This document shows positions 15,831 through 22,256 of a stretch of DNA of 32,026 nt, one piece after another (positions within the stretch are counted from its first letter, which is position 1; every line of letters starts with the position of its first letter). Origin of the DNA: Pseudomonadota bacterium (GTDB lineage: Bacteria; Pseudomonadota; Gammaproteobacteria; Xanthomonadales; Rhodanobacteraceae). Below the pieces are notes generated by a model that saw nothing but the letters and a program-made list of their open reading frames with translations, was not told the DNA's origin and made no database searches. Made by a program: the position numbers and the translations under genes. The stretch spans positions 1-32,026 of the forward strand of contig JAKPAN010000167.1 in the NCBI GenBank assembly GCA_029779475.1, read 5' to 3'.

Positions 15831-17522
15831 TCAACCCTTGTCGTCGGCGCGAACCTTTATCTTGTCGAGCGTATCTGGTTCCGGGGGCGCGCCGTCGGCA
15901 TCGTTGTCTTCATGGATCGCATATTCGATGGGTACGATGCTTTCGCCTTCGATCTTGATGCCGTTGGAACTCGCCGGCTCGAATGTCCACGATTTCACCG
16001 CAGCAACGGCGGAATCCCCGAGTGCGACGCCCGCGCTTTCGGGATTGGCGTGATCGAGTTTCGCATCGAGCACTTTCCCGTCCGTGCCGATTTTCACCTT
16101 CACGTACATCGTGCCCTGGATGCGGCGCTTGATCGCATCAGGTGGATAAACCGGAGGCTTCATGGCGCGATATCCTGCCTCCACATCGGCGCCGCCGAAC
16201 GCATGGGCATCTTCATGCTTAGCCGCCGCAGCCGGGACGATCAACGCGGATGAAGGCGTGGGCTTCACGGTGACGTGCAAGTCGAAGCCGTCGAACGCCG
16301 ACGTCGTTCCATGGTCGCTGCCCACCTTGATCTGCGCCGGCTCGCCCTCCTTTACGTGCAATTCCGGCGTCGCCTCCAACTTGTCGCGGCGATACAGCTG
16401 CACTTTCAAATCGGCGATGCCATTGCCGATGCCTGTCACTGTTACCACGACGCGGCGCCGATCGTCGTCTTTGCCATAGCGAACTTCCGTCGGCTGGCCT
16501 TCGCGCGCGACCAGCTGCATGTCGGACGATCCCGACATGGCGCTGGCGCCATCGGCAATCTCCAGATGCACCGCCCATTCGGCGCCGTCGACTTTCGCGC
16601 CGGACGTAGTCGGTGGCCGCGGCGCCTGCGTCGCCCATGCGGCATAAGTGCCGCAAAGTCCAAGCAAGGCGACGAGCGCAAAACCAACAATGCGCGTCGC
16701 GCGCGTCGGCCGTGATTGTTTGAGCATGAGAATCCTCTCCTTCAAGGTTTGATCGGATGGCCAACGGCAACCGACCGGCAACCGCAGCTCCTGCCGCGGC
16801 TGGCCGGCCAGTTGCACCTTCAACATCGCGTCGGCGTATTGCCTTCGCGCTTCCGGAAAACGGGCAACCACCGCCGCGTCGCAAGCCAGTTCCTGGTCGA
16901 TGCGGAATTTCGCGGCGGCGTAGTGCAAGAGCGGGTTGAACCAGTTGAGCGAGCGCAGCGCGACGACGAACGCGTTGACCCACGCGTCGCCGCGCACGAA
17001 ATGCACGCGCTCGTGGGCGAGGATGAGTTCGCGTTCACGCGCGTCGTAGCGACGGTCGAAATCCGAGGGCAGCACGATGCGCGGACGCCACGCGCCGACC
17101 AGCGCGGGACCTGCGAATTCGGAATCGGACTGCACGATGCGCGCGCCCTCGCGGGCATGCAGGCGCCCGAGACTGCGCAGGTAGCGGCGCTGCTGCTGCG
17201 CGAACCACGCGGCAGCGAGCAAGGCGCCGGCGAGCCACAACGCGAACAGCGCGATGCGCGGATCGAGCGCATCGGCGACCACCGCAGCCGACGCCGCCTG
17301 CAACGGCGCGACGCGAACGATGCCGGCCAGTGCCACGACCGGATGCGTCGGCGCCGGCAACAGCATCGCGGCGACAGCCGCAGGCACCAGCGTCCACGCG
17401 ACATACGCGACCAGCGCGCCGAAGCGCCGACGCAAGGCACGCCGCGCGATCAGCACGGCGAGGATCGCCGCCGAGCCGGCGAGCGTGACGCGCACGAGCG
17501 TATCGAAGGCATCAAGGTTCAC
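15831..17522 (-). CDS. M56 family (BlaR1-like) metallopeptidase with C-terminal TonB domain
   Basis: 563 residues from a GTG at 17522, with GAGGAG 8 nt upstream; it overlaps the end of the blaI-type gene by 11 nt. Helices lie at about residues 8-27, 35-55 and 88-108. Next comes the zinc-peptidase motif HERVH (170-174) with Glu211 in FRIDQELACDAAVV as probable third ligand, and a fourth helix at about 278-297. These are the BlaR1/MecR1-type Peptidase_M56 features; in those systems the peptidase relieves BlaI repression after an outside signal. The C-terminal penicillin-binding sensor is absent. Instead there is a beta-rich region (about 305-430) and a TonB_C-like domain (about 445-545, PPVYPPDAIKRRIQGTMYVK). 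The ligand is therefore unlikely to be read by acylation as in BlaR1. Signal and substrate are unknown. Confidence 0.88.
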   Translation of the reverse strand: MNLDAFDTLVRVTLAGSAAILAVLIARRALRRRFGALVAYVAWTLVPAAVAAMLLPAPTHPVVALAGIVRVAPLQAASAAVVADALDPRIALFALWLAGALLAAAWFAQQQRRYLRSLGRLHAREGARIVQSDSEFAGPALVGAWRPRIVLPSDFDRRYDARERELILAHERVHFVRGDAWVNAFVVALRSLNWFNPLLHYAAAKFRIDQELACDAAVVARFPEARRQYADAMLKVQLAGQPRQELRLPVGCRWPSDQTLKERILMLKQSRPTRATRIVGFALVALLGLCGTYAAWATQAPRPPTTSGAKVDGAEWAVHLEIADGASAMSGSSDMQLVAREGQPTEVRYGKDDDRRRVVVTVTGIGNGIADLKVQLYRRDKLEATPELHVKEGEPAQIKVGSDHGTTSAFDGFDLHVTVKPTPSSALIVPAAAAKHEDAHAFGGADVEAGYRAMKPPVYPPDAIKRRIQGTMYVKVKIGTDGKVLDAKLDHANPESAGVALGDSAVAAVKSWTFEPASSNGIKIEGESIVPIEYAIHEDNDADGAPPEPDTLDKIKVRADDKG

Positions 17523-17880
17523 GGTCGATCTCCTCGATCAGCGCGCGGATCTCGTCGATCTCGCGCTTCGACAATTTCTCGCTGCGCGAGAAGTGCGCGA
17601 CGAGCGCCGAGACTTGGCCGCCGTATAGGCGATCGAGCAGGCTCTTGCTCTCCTCATGCACGTAGTCGGTGCGTTCGAGCAGCGGCCGGTACAGATAACG
17701 GCGGCCGTCGCGCTCGGCCGCGATCGCGCGCTTCTTGAGCAGGCGGTTGAGCAGGGTTTTCACCGTCGCCTCTTGCCAGCCGTTGGCCGGCCCGACGGCG
17801 GCAACGATGTCCTCGGCGCTCTGCGGCGCGCTGCGCCACAGGGCTTGCATGACGATGCTTTCGGCTTCGCTGATGCGCAT
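17512..17880 (-). CDS. blaI: BlaI/MecI-type transcriptional repressor
   Basis: 122 residues. I chose the ATG at 17880 because the protein then opens with MRISEAESIVMQALWRSAP, the standard N-terminus of the family; the frame continues upstream to 17949 across the operators and promoter. A winged-helix DNA-binding domain occupies residues 1-75, with recognition-helix segment ATVKTLLNRLLKKRAI and wing RDGRRYLYRPLL. A C-terminal dimerisation helix region follows (SKREIDEIRALIEEI). BlaI-type repressors bind TAC/GTA dyads as dimers and are inactivated through the partner M56 peptidase, here encoded directly downstream with an 11-nt overlap. Two matching dyads lie just upstream, so autoregulation is likely. 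No beta-lactamase gene is in the window, so the symbol describes family only. Confidence 0.92.
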   Translation of the reverse strand: MRISEAESIVMQALWRSAPQSAEDIVAAVGPANGWQEATVKTLLNRLLKKRAIAAERDGRRYLYRPLLERTDYVHEESKSLLDRLYGGQVSALVAHFSRSEKLSKREIDEIRALIEEIDREP

Positions 17881-17884
17881 ATGT

Positions 17885-17921
17885 TTACGTCCGTAATCGT
17901 GAGTTGAATTTACATGCGTAA
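17885..17921. promoter_or_regulatory. Two tandem BlaI-like operators
   Basis: Two dyads of the form TTAC-N4-GTAA lie at 17885-17896 (TTACGTCCGTAA) and 17910-17921 (TTACATGCGTAA), with centres 25 bp apart. On the minus strand both are embedded in the same longer word, CGATTACGNNNGTAAA. BlaI/MecI operators are known inverted repeats with TAC/GTA half-sites. The upstream site covers the promoter spacer and the first -10 bases; the other lies between promoter and start codon, as expected for repression of the blaI-M56 operon. Confidence 0.72.
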
Positions 17922-17934
17922 TCGAATCTGTCAA
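17907..17934 (-). promoter_or_regulatory. Promoter of the blaI-M56 operon
   Basis: A perfect -35 box TTGACA (17934-17929) is followed after 16 nt by TAAATT (17912-17907), a 4/6 -10 match. One BlaI-like operator lies across the spacer and the first bases of the -10 box. The implied transcript start is near 17900, giving a leader of about 20 nt before the ATG at 17880. Confidence 0.65.
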
Positions 17935-17998
17935 GCCCTCGATCCGCAATGGATTGCCCTTTCCGGCACTCCATAAACAATTTATGAACTACACGGTA

Positions 17999-18028
17999 TT
18001 GAAATGACCAAGGTGAATCCCATCTAAC
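17999..18028 (+). promoter_or_regulatory. Possible promoter of the outer-membrane protein gene
   Basis: TTGAAA (17999-18004) and TCTAAC (18023-18028) are separated by 18 nt, a weak sigma-70 pair about 110 nt before the start codon. It lies in a locally AT-richer stretch. Other positions in the 18030-18130 leader are possible. Confidence 0.3.
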
Positions 18029-18137
18029 ACTCGCCGCCGGATGAACGAACCCTCCGGCGACGGCACGAGTCGAACGCATCGGGTCTTCGTCATGCGCTCG
18101 CAGCGGGCCCAACCTTCAAAAGCTTTTGGAGTACCCC

Positions 18138-18728
18138 ATGAAAAACAAGCTGTTTGCTACCGCCCTCGCCGCTTCCGCCTTCCTTGCGCTGCCTGCCGCC
18201 CATGCGGCCGACACGTCGGGCTTCTTCATCAACGGCAACATCGGCCAGTCGAGCTTCGACAAGCACGGCTACGACGACGACGACACCGCCTACGGCATCA
18301 ACGGCGGCTATCGCTGGGCGCTCGCGCCGAACTTCCTGCTCGGCGTCGAAGGCGGCTATGCCGACCTCGGCTCGTTCGATCCGAAGAATTCCGTCACCGG
18401 CGTCGGCCGCGCGGAACTCAAGGGCTGGAACGCCGGCGTCAACGCGCATTGGAACCTCACCGACAACTGGTACCTGAGCGGCCGTGGCGGTTACTTCCGC
18501 GGCGACCTCAAGGGCGGCTACGTGAACGCGTTCGATCCGACGACCAGCGTCTACACCGTCACGCGCGTCGACGACAACAGCAACAAGTGGTACGCCGGCG
18601 CGGGCTTCGGCTACGACTTCAGCAGCAACGCCAGCATCGGCCTCAACTACGACTACTACAAGGCAACGAAGTCGGGCCTCGAAGTCAACCCGAAGGTCGT
18701 CTCGGTCAGTGCCGAATACCGTTTCTGA
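18138..18728 (+). CDS. Outer-membrane beta-barrel protein (OMP_b-brl / OmpW-OmpX type)
   Basis: 196 residues. The ATG at 18138 follows GGAG (18128-18131). A clean signal peptide is present (residues 1-23, KLFATALAASAFLALPAAHA). The mature protein alternates aromatic and polar residues in strands such as GFFINGNIGQSSF, AYGINGGYRWAL, LLGVEGGYADLG, WYLSGRGGYF, WYAGAGFGYDF and IGLNYDYYK. It ends in SVSAEYRF, whose terminal Phe is the usual signal for BAM-mediated insertion. This gives about eight strands, a small barrel of the Omp25/OmpW/OmpA-N type without a periplasmic domain. Its codons fit a well-expressed gene (few rare codons), and it has its own strong terminator. It is divergent from blaI. 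The ligand or pore function is unknown. Confidence 0.9.
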   Translation: MKNKLFATALAASAFLALPAAHAADTSGFFINGNIGQSSFDKHGYDDDDTAYGINGGYRWALAPNFLLGVEGGYADLGSFDPKNSVTGVGRAELKGWNAGVNAHWNLTDNWYLSGRGGYFRGDLKGGYVNAFDPTTSVYTVTRVDDNSNKWYAGAGFGYDFSSNASIGLNYDYYKATKSGLEVNPKVVSVSAEYRF

Positions 18729-18780
18729 TCCGCCATCGCAGCACTCCAACGGGAGTGAGCAGACAAGGATGTCGTGTTAC

Positions 18781-18810
18781 GCCAGCCCGCTTTTGCGGGC
18801 CGGCTTTTTT
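18781..18810 (+). terminator. Intrinsic terminator after the outer-membrane protein gene
   Basis: GCCAGCCCGC-TTTT-GCGGGCCGGC forms a stem of nine pairs with one A/C mismatch, and is followed by TTTTTT (18805-18810), about 50 nt after the stop codon. This is a textbook rho-independent terminator for the plus strand. Confidence 0.88.
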
Positions 18811-18909
18811 CTGTTGTTGCAATCGTCCGTGATCGTCGTTCCGGCGGGAGCATTCCAGCGGTGACGCATCCGCCCCACGCAGCACTCGCCTGCATGGTCG
18901 ATTGCGTCT

Positions 18910-19875
18910 TCAGACGATCATCGCCACGTGATCGATCTCCACGGTGACGTGGACCAGCTCTTCGTGGACGCTCAGTGCCTGGCGGAAATACGCCGCGTCA
19001 ACGTGCGCCGTCGTCACCAAGCTCAACAGGCACGCATATTGGCCACGCCCGACGCGCCACACATGCAGGTCGGCGATGCTGGCGGGAACCGTTCCCTGCT
19101 CGATCACCTCGCGGATCTCCGCGACCACGGGCGAATCCATTTCTGCATCGAGCAGGACGCGGCCGGAATCACGAAGAAGACCGATCGCCCAAACGGTGAC
19201 CAAGACGGCGCCGACGATGCCCATGATCGGATCGAGCCATGAGGCGCCCCACAGCAGTCCGCCGATCAGGGCGATGATCGCCAGCACCGAGGTCGCGGCG
19301 TCGGCGACGACGTGCAGATAGGCGGAACGCTGATTCAGGTCGTGATGGTGGGCGGCATGTCCATCCGACGGTTCGTGTGAATGATCGTGGCCGTGCCCAT
19401 GATCGTGATGGTCGCGCAGCCACCAGGCGCAGACGAGGTTGACGAGGAGCCCGACGACGGCAATCGCGATCGCCTGCGTATAGCGGATCGGCTGCGGAGC
19501 GAAGAGGCGCTCGACGGATTGAAACGCCATCAGGGCCGCCACGCCGAGCAGCAGGATCGCGCTGGTGTAGCCGCCGAGAATCTCGATCTTCCAGGTGCCG
19601 AACGCGAACCGCTCGTTGTTTGCGTGGCGTCGCGCGAAGGCGTAAGCGAACACCGACAGCCCCAGCGCCAACGCGTGCGAACTCATGTGCCAGCCATCGG
19701 CGAGCACCGCCATGGAGTTGAACCACCAGCCGCCGGCGATCTCGATCACCATCATCACCGCGGTCAGCACCATCGCCCGACGCGTGTTGCGCTCGGCCAG
19801 AGGATTGCCCGTATCGAACCGATGGGAATGCGCGCGGACTCGCGCCGCGGCGTCGAGAGAATTTTCGGATAGCAT
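18910..19875 (-). CDS. dmeF: Cation diffusion facilitator, DmeF-type Co/Ni (divalent metal) exporter
   Basis: 321 residues from the ATG at 19875; the frame continues to 19926 through the operator, which argues against an earlier start. Six helices of the CDF fold are visible. TM2 carries LADGWHMSSHALALGL with His63 and His67, the HxxxH variant typical of the DmeF branch, and TM5 carries HVVADAATSVLA with His188 and Asp192. Between TM4 and TM5 lies a His-rich loop (about residues 155-178, DHHDHGHGHDHSHE). CDF proteins export divalent cations from the cytoplasm in exchange for protons; DmeF of Cupriavidus and Agrobacterium handles mainly cobalt and nickel. The divergent dmeR-type regulator, 49 nt away, supports a Co/Ni role. 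Exact metal preference is inference. Confidence 0.92.
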   Translation of the reverse strand: MLSENSLDAAARVRAHSHRFDTGNPLAERNTRRAMVLTAVMMVIEIAGGWWFNSMAVLADGWHMSSHALALGLSVFAYAFARRHANNERFAFGTWKIEILGGYTSAILLLGVAALMAFQSVERLFAPQPIRYTQAIAIAVVGLLVNLVCAWWLRDHHDHGHGHDHSHEPSDGHAAHHHDLNQRSAYLHVVADAATSVLAIIALIGGLLWGASWLDPIMGIVGAVLVTVWAIGLLRDSGRVLLDAEMDSPVVAEIREVIEQGTVPASIADLHVWRVGRGQYACLLSLVTTAHVDAAYFRQALSVHEELVHVTVEIDHVAMIV

Positions 19876-19893
19876 GACGGCTGACCAACAGGA

Positions 19894-19912
19894 TATACCC
19901 CCATAGGGTATA
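19894..19912. promoter_or_regulatory. Palindromic operator between dmeF and dmeR
   Basis: TATACCC-CCATA-GGGTATA is a perfect 7-bp inverted repeat centred in the 49-nt gap between the divergent starts. CsoR/RcnR-family repressors (RcnR, DmeR, FrmR) are known to bind sites with a C/G tract flanked by AT-rich inverted repeats of this kind. Possible -10 boxes for both genes overlap it, so one site could control both. Confidence 0.75.
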
Positions 19913-19924
19913 CGAACCAGCATC

Positions 19925-20197
19925 ATGGCGCATGTCCAGCGGGATCAAAAGAAGCTGCTGAGTCGGATTCGCAAGATCCAGGGGCAGTTGTCGGCACTGG
20001 AAACGGCGCTGCAGGAAGGCGGCGATTGCTCGAAGACTCTGGTGCAGATCGCGGCCATTCGCGGCGCAGTGCACGGACTCATGACGGAAGTGCTGAGCGC
20101 GCACTTGCAGGAACACGTGGGAGCCGAGCGAGACGAGAAGAAGCGCAATCGGGAACTCGCCGCCATCGCCGAGCTGATTCGCACCTACCTGAAGTGA
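19925..20197 (+). CDS. dmeR: CsoR/RcnR-family metal-sensing repressor, DmeR-type
   Basis: 90 residues from the ATG at 19925, the full length for the family. It is an all-helical tetrameric repressor: RDQKKLLSRIRKIQGQLSAL starts the first helix and CSKTLVQIAAIRGAVHGLM forms the second. His3, Cys35, His60 and His64 are all present, exactly the Ni/Co ligand set of E. coli RcnR. The formaldehyde sensor FrmR and the copper sensor CsoR keep Cys35 but differ at other ligand positions. The protein most likely releases the dmeF/dmeR operator when Co(II) or Ni(II) binds. Its last 13 nt overlap the convergent GH172-like gene's stop. Confidence 0.92.
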   Translation: MAHVQRDQKKLLSRIRKIQGQLSALETALQEGGDCSKTLVQIAAIRGAVHGLMTEVLSAHLQEHVGAERDEKKRNRELAAIAELIRTYLK

Positions 20198-22251
20198 CGC
20201 GCACTTCGGCCGATGCCGTCGAAGCCATCGACGAAGATGTCGTCCTTCCATCCGCCGCGCAGCTCCCAGCGCGATTCTCCGAACAGCGGCGCATGCGCCG
20301 ACACGTCGGGCACGATGTCGATGTCGAGCGTGCCGCTGCCCGCCAGCACATTCAGCGGCGCATCCTGCTGTTGCCAACGACGTACGGGGTTCGAGGCGAC
20401 TGGCGCGAACGATCCAGCGAGCACACCGTTGACGAAGATGCGCGCACCCGCGGAGCCGGCGACGACACCCGGACTTCCCATGCCCGCGTCGAACGTGCGC
20501 CGCAAACGCAATGGCGGGCTCCAATCGCCGACATGAAAGCTGAAGTGGATCGCGCCGCTCGTGCCCGCGCACGCGAGCGCGTTGCGCGATAGCGCCGGCT
20601 CGCCTTCGAACGCCGCGCTCAATGACTGGCATTGCGCATCGGCTGCGGCGACATGATCGTGCGCAGCCGTCGCGGCCGCATCGCCGATCTCGAACGCGTC
20701 ATACGCGATCTGCAATGGCTTCGTTTGCCTATACGCGTAGACCACGCGGCGCGCGCATGCAGCGACTGGCTGCGCCGACGAGAAACCGGCTTCCTGCGTC
20801 AATCGCAACGCACCCGCATAGGGCAATGCGTCGGCAAGCATGAGTCGATAAGCAGCAGTGACACCGCTGCCGTCTGCGTCGACGCGCGTCGCGCCCGACA
20901 GCGGCCCAGCGAACGCGCCGTGGTCGAAATAGAAGCCGCCGCTGAAGAAATCCTCGACGCCTGTGCCGTACCAAGCTGGCGCGGATGCGTCGTCGACGAA
21001 CGCGCGCTCGTCGCCTTCGAGATAGCCGAGATTGGCGACGCCATCCGCGTGATAGCGCGCGGCGACGCCGACGATCTTGCCCGCGCCACGCACGTCGTCG
21101 AACACGAACGAACCGGAGGCGACGCAATCGTCAGCGAGCGACGCGTTGAAGCGACCAGCCTGTGCGGGCACGGCGACGTTGTCGAAAACGAGGCTCGCGT
21201 CGACCGCAACCGGCGACAGCAGCGACGCGTCCGCGTGCAATTCGACCGATGCCGACGTCGCGAAGGGCATCGGGAACCACGCGTACAGCCAGCCCGACGC
21301 GTCCTCGCCTGCAAGCACGCCTCGCGCAGGTCGTTGCGCATCTGCGGCAGTCGCGAAGAAGTCGGCAAGGGGCATGTCGAACGCAACATCGCCATCGATG
21401 CGCACGCGCAACGACACCGCACTGTACGCCGCGCGCGGCAGATGCAAGCGGATGCCGCGCAACCAGCCGCTACCGCTGCGCGCGTCGAACGTCTCGGATG
21501 CGTTCGCGGCAAGCGTTGTCGTCGTGTTGATCGGCGCGAGCAAACCGTTCCACGGATCGTCGCCCGCATGTTCGAGGAAGGCGCGCCATGCGGATTCGTC
21601 GCTCGTCCCGTCGAAGCTCGCGATCGACGCGCCCGGCGCAACACGATGATGCTGGAACTGATACCAAAGCAGGCGCCGGCCATCCGCGCTGCACGGATTG
21701 CCCATGCCCTGCGCATTCGTCAGCGCAACGCGCAGCGATTGCGCATACGCGATCGGCATGTGGCTCACGTAACCGCCACTGGATTGCGCGCGATCCGCAA
21801 CCAGCGGCGGCGTGAACGGCGCCGTCGAACCATCGAACAACTGCGCAAGCGCGACATCCAGCGTCGGCACGATCGCGCCATCGACGTAGAAGCGGATGCG
21901 CGTCGCCGGATCGATGCACGATGACGTACCGAAGCCCGTCGTCAGCCACAAACGCGTCAGCGCGCCCGGCCCATTCTCGTCGAGCAAGACGACTTCACCG
22001 CCGTCGGCGTACAACCAACGCAGCGGATGCGGATTGTCGATCGCGTTCTCGGCGCCGGGATTGCTGCGGTCGTAGCGACAGCCGCCGGGGCAGCGGCTCG
22101 ATGTTTCGACGACGATGTCGTTCGCATCGAGCCGCGCAAGCACGTCCGGCGAATCCCAGATCTGCCATGGCAGGCTGTCGGCATGCGCGGCACCGCAACC
22201 GACGAATGCGGCAAGCAGCCACGCGCGACGACATGATCGACGCGCGCGCAT
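20185..22251 (-). CDS. Exported DUF2961 / GH172-like protein
   Basis: 688 residues from the ATG at 22251, 5 nt after the batD stop. A signal peptide (about residues 1-24, RRAWLLAAFVGCGAAHA) is followed by two jelly-roll-like beta domains. The family pattern is seen in ENGPGALTRLWLTTGF, LGYLEGDERAFVD and WYGTGVEDFFSGGFYFDHG (Glu433 in GVEDFF). These match DUF2961, members of which were shown to be glycoside hydrolases of family GH172 acting on fructofuranosyl or arabinofuranosyl links. The polymer attacked here is unknown. The C-terminus ends DDIFVDGFDGIGRS, a short tail that I have the impression is common in secreted Lysobacterales proteins. Its place at the end of the Bat operon is unexpected. 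Export is likely; the final location is open. Confidence 0.82.
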   Translation of the reverse strand: MRARRSCRRAWLLAAFVGCGAAHADSLPWQIWDSPDVLARLDANDIVVETSSRCPGGCRYDRSNPGAENAIDNPHPLRWLYADGGEVVLLDENGPGALTRLWLTTGFGTSSCIDPATRIRFYVDGAIVPTLDVALAQLFDGSTAPFTPPLVADRAQSSGGYVSHMPIAYAQSLRVALTNAQGMGNPCSADGRRLLWYQFQHHRVAPGASIASFDGTSDESAWRAFLEHAGDDPWNGLLAPINTTTTLAANASETFDARSGSGWLRGIRLHLPRAAYSAVSLRVRIDGDVAFDMPLADFFATAADAQRPARGVLAGEDASGWLYAWFPMPFATSASVELHADASLLSPVAVDASLVFDNVAVPAQAGRFNASLADDCVASGSFVFDDVRGAGKIVGVAARYHADGVANLGYLEGDERAFVDDASAPAWYGTGVEDFFSGGFYFDHGAFAGPLSGATRVDADGSGVTAAYRLMLADALPYAGALRLTQEAGFSSAQPVAACARRVVYAYRQTKPLQIAYDAFEIGDAAATAAHDHVAAADAQCQSLSAAFEGEPALSRNALACAGTSGAIHFSFHVGDWSPPLRLRRTFDAGMGSPGVVAGSAGARIFVNGVLAGSFAPVASNPVRRWQQQDAPLNVLAGSGTLDIDIVPDVSAHAPLFGESRWELRGGWKDDIFVDGFDGIGRSARHFR

Positions 22252-22256
22252 CGGCG

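Noticed and set aside
17881-17949. N-terminal extension of the BlaI-type gene to 17949
   Set aside because: It would cover the TTGACA promoter and both operators, and adds residues not seen in the family.
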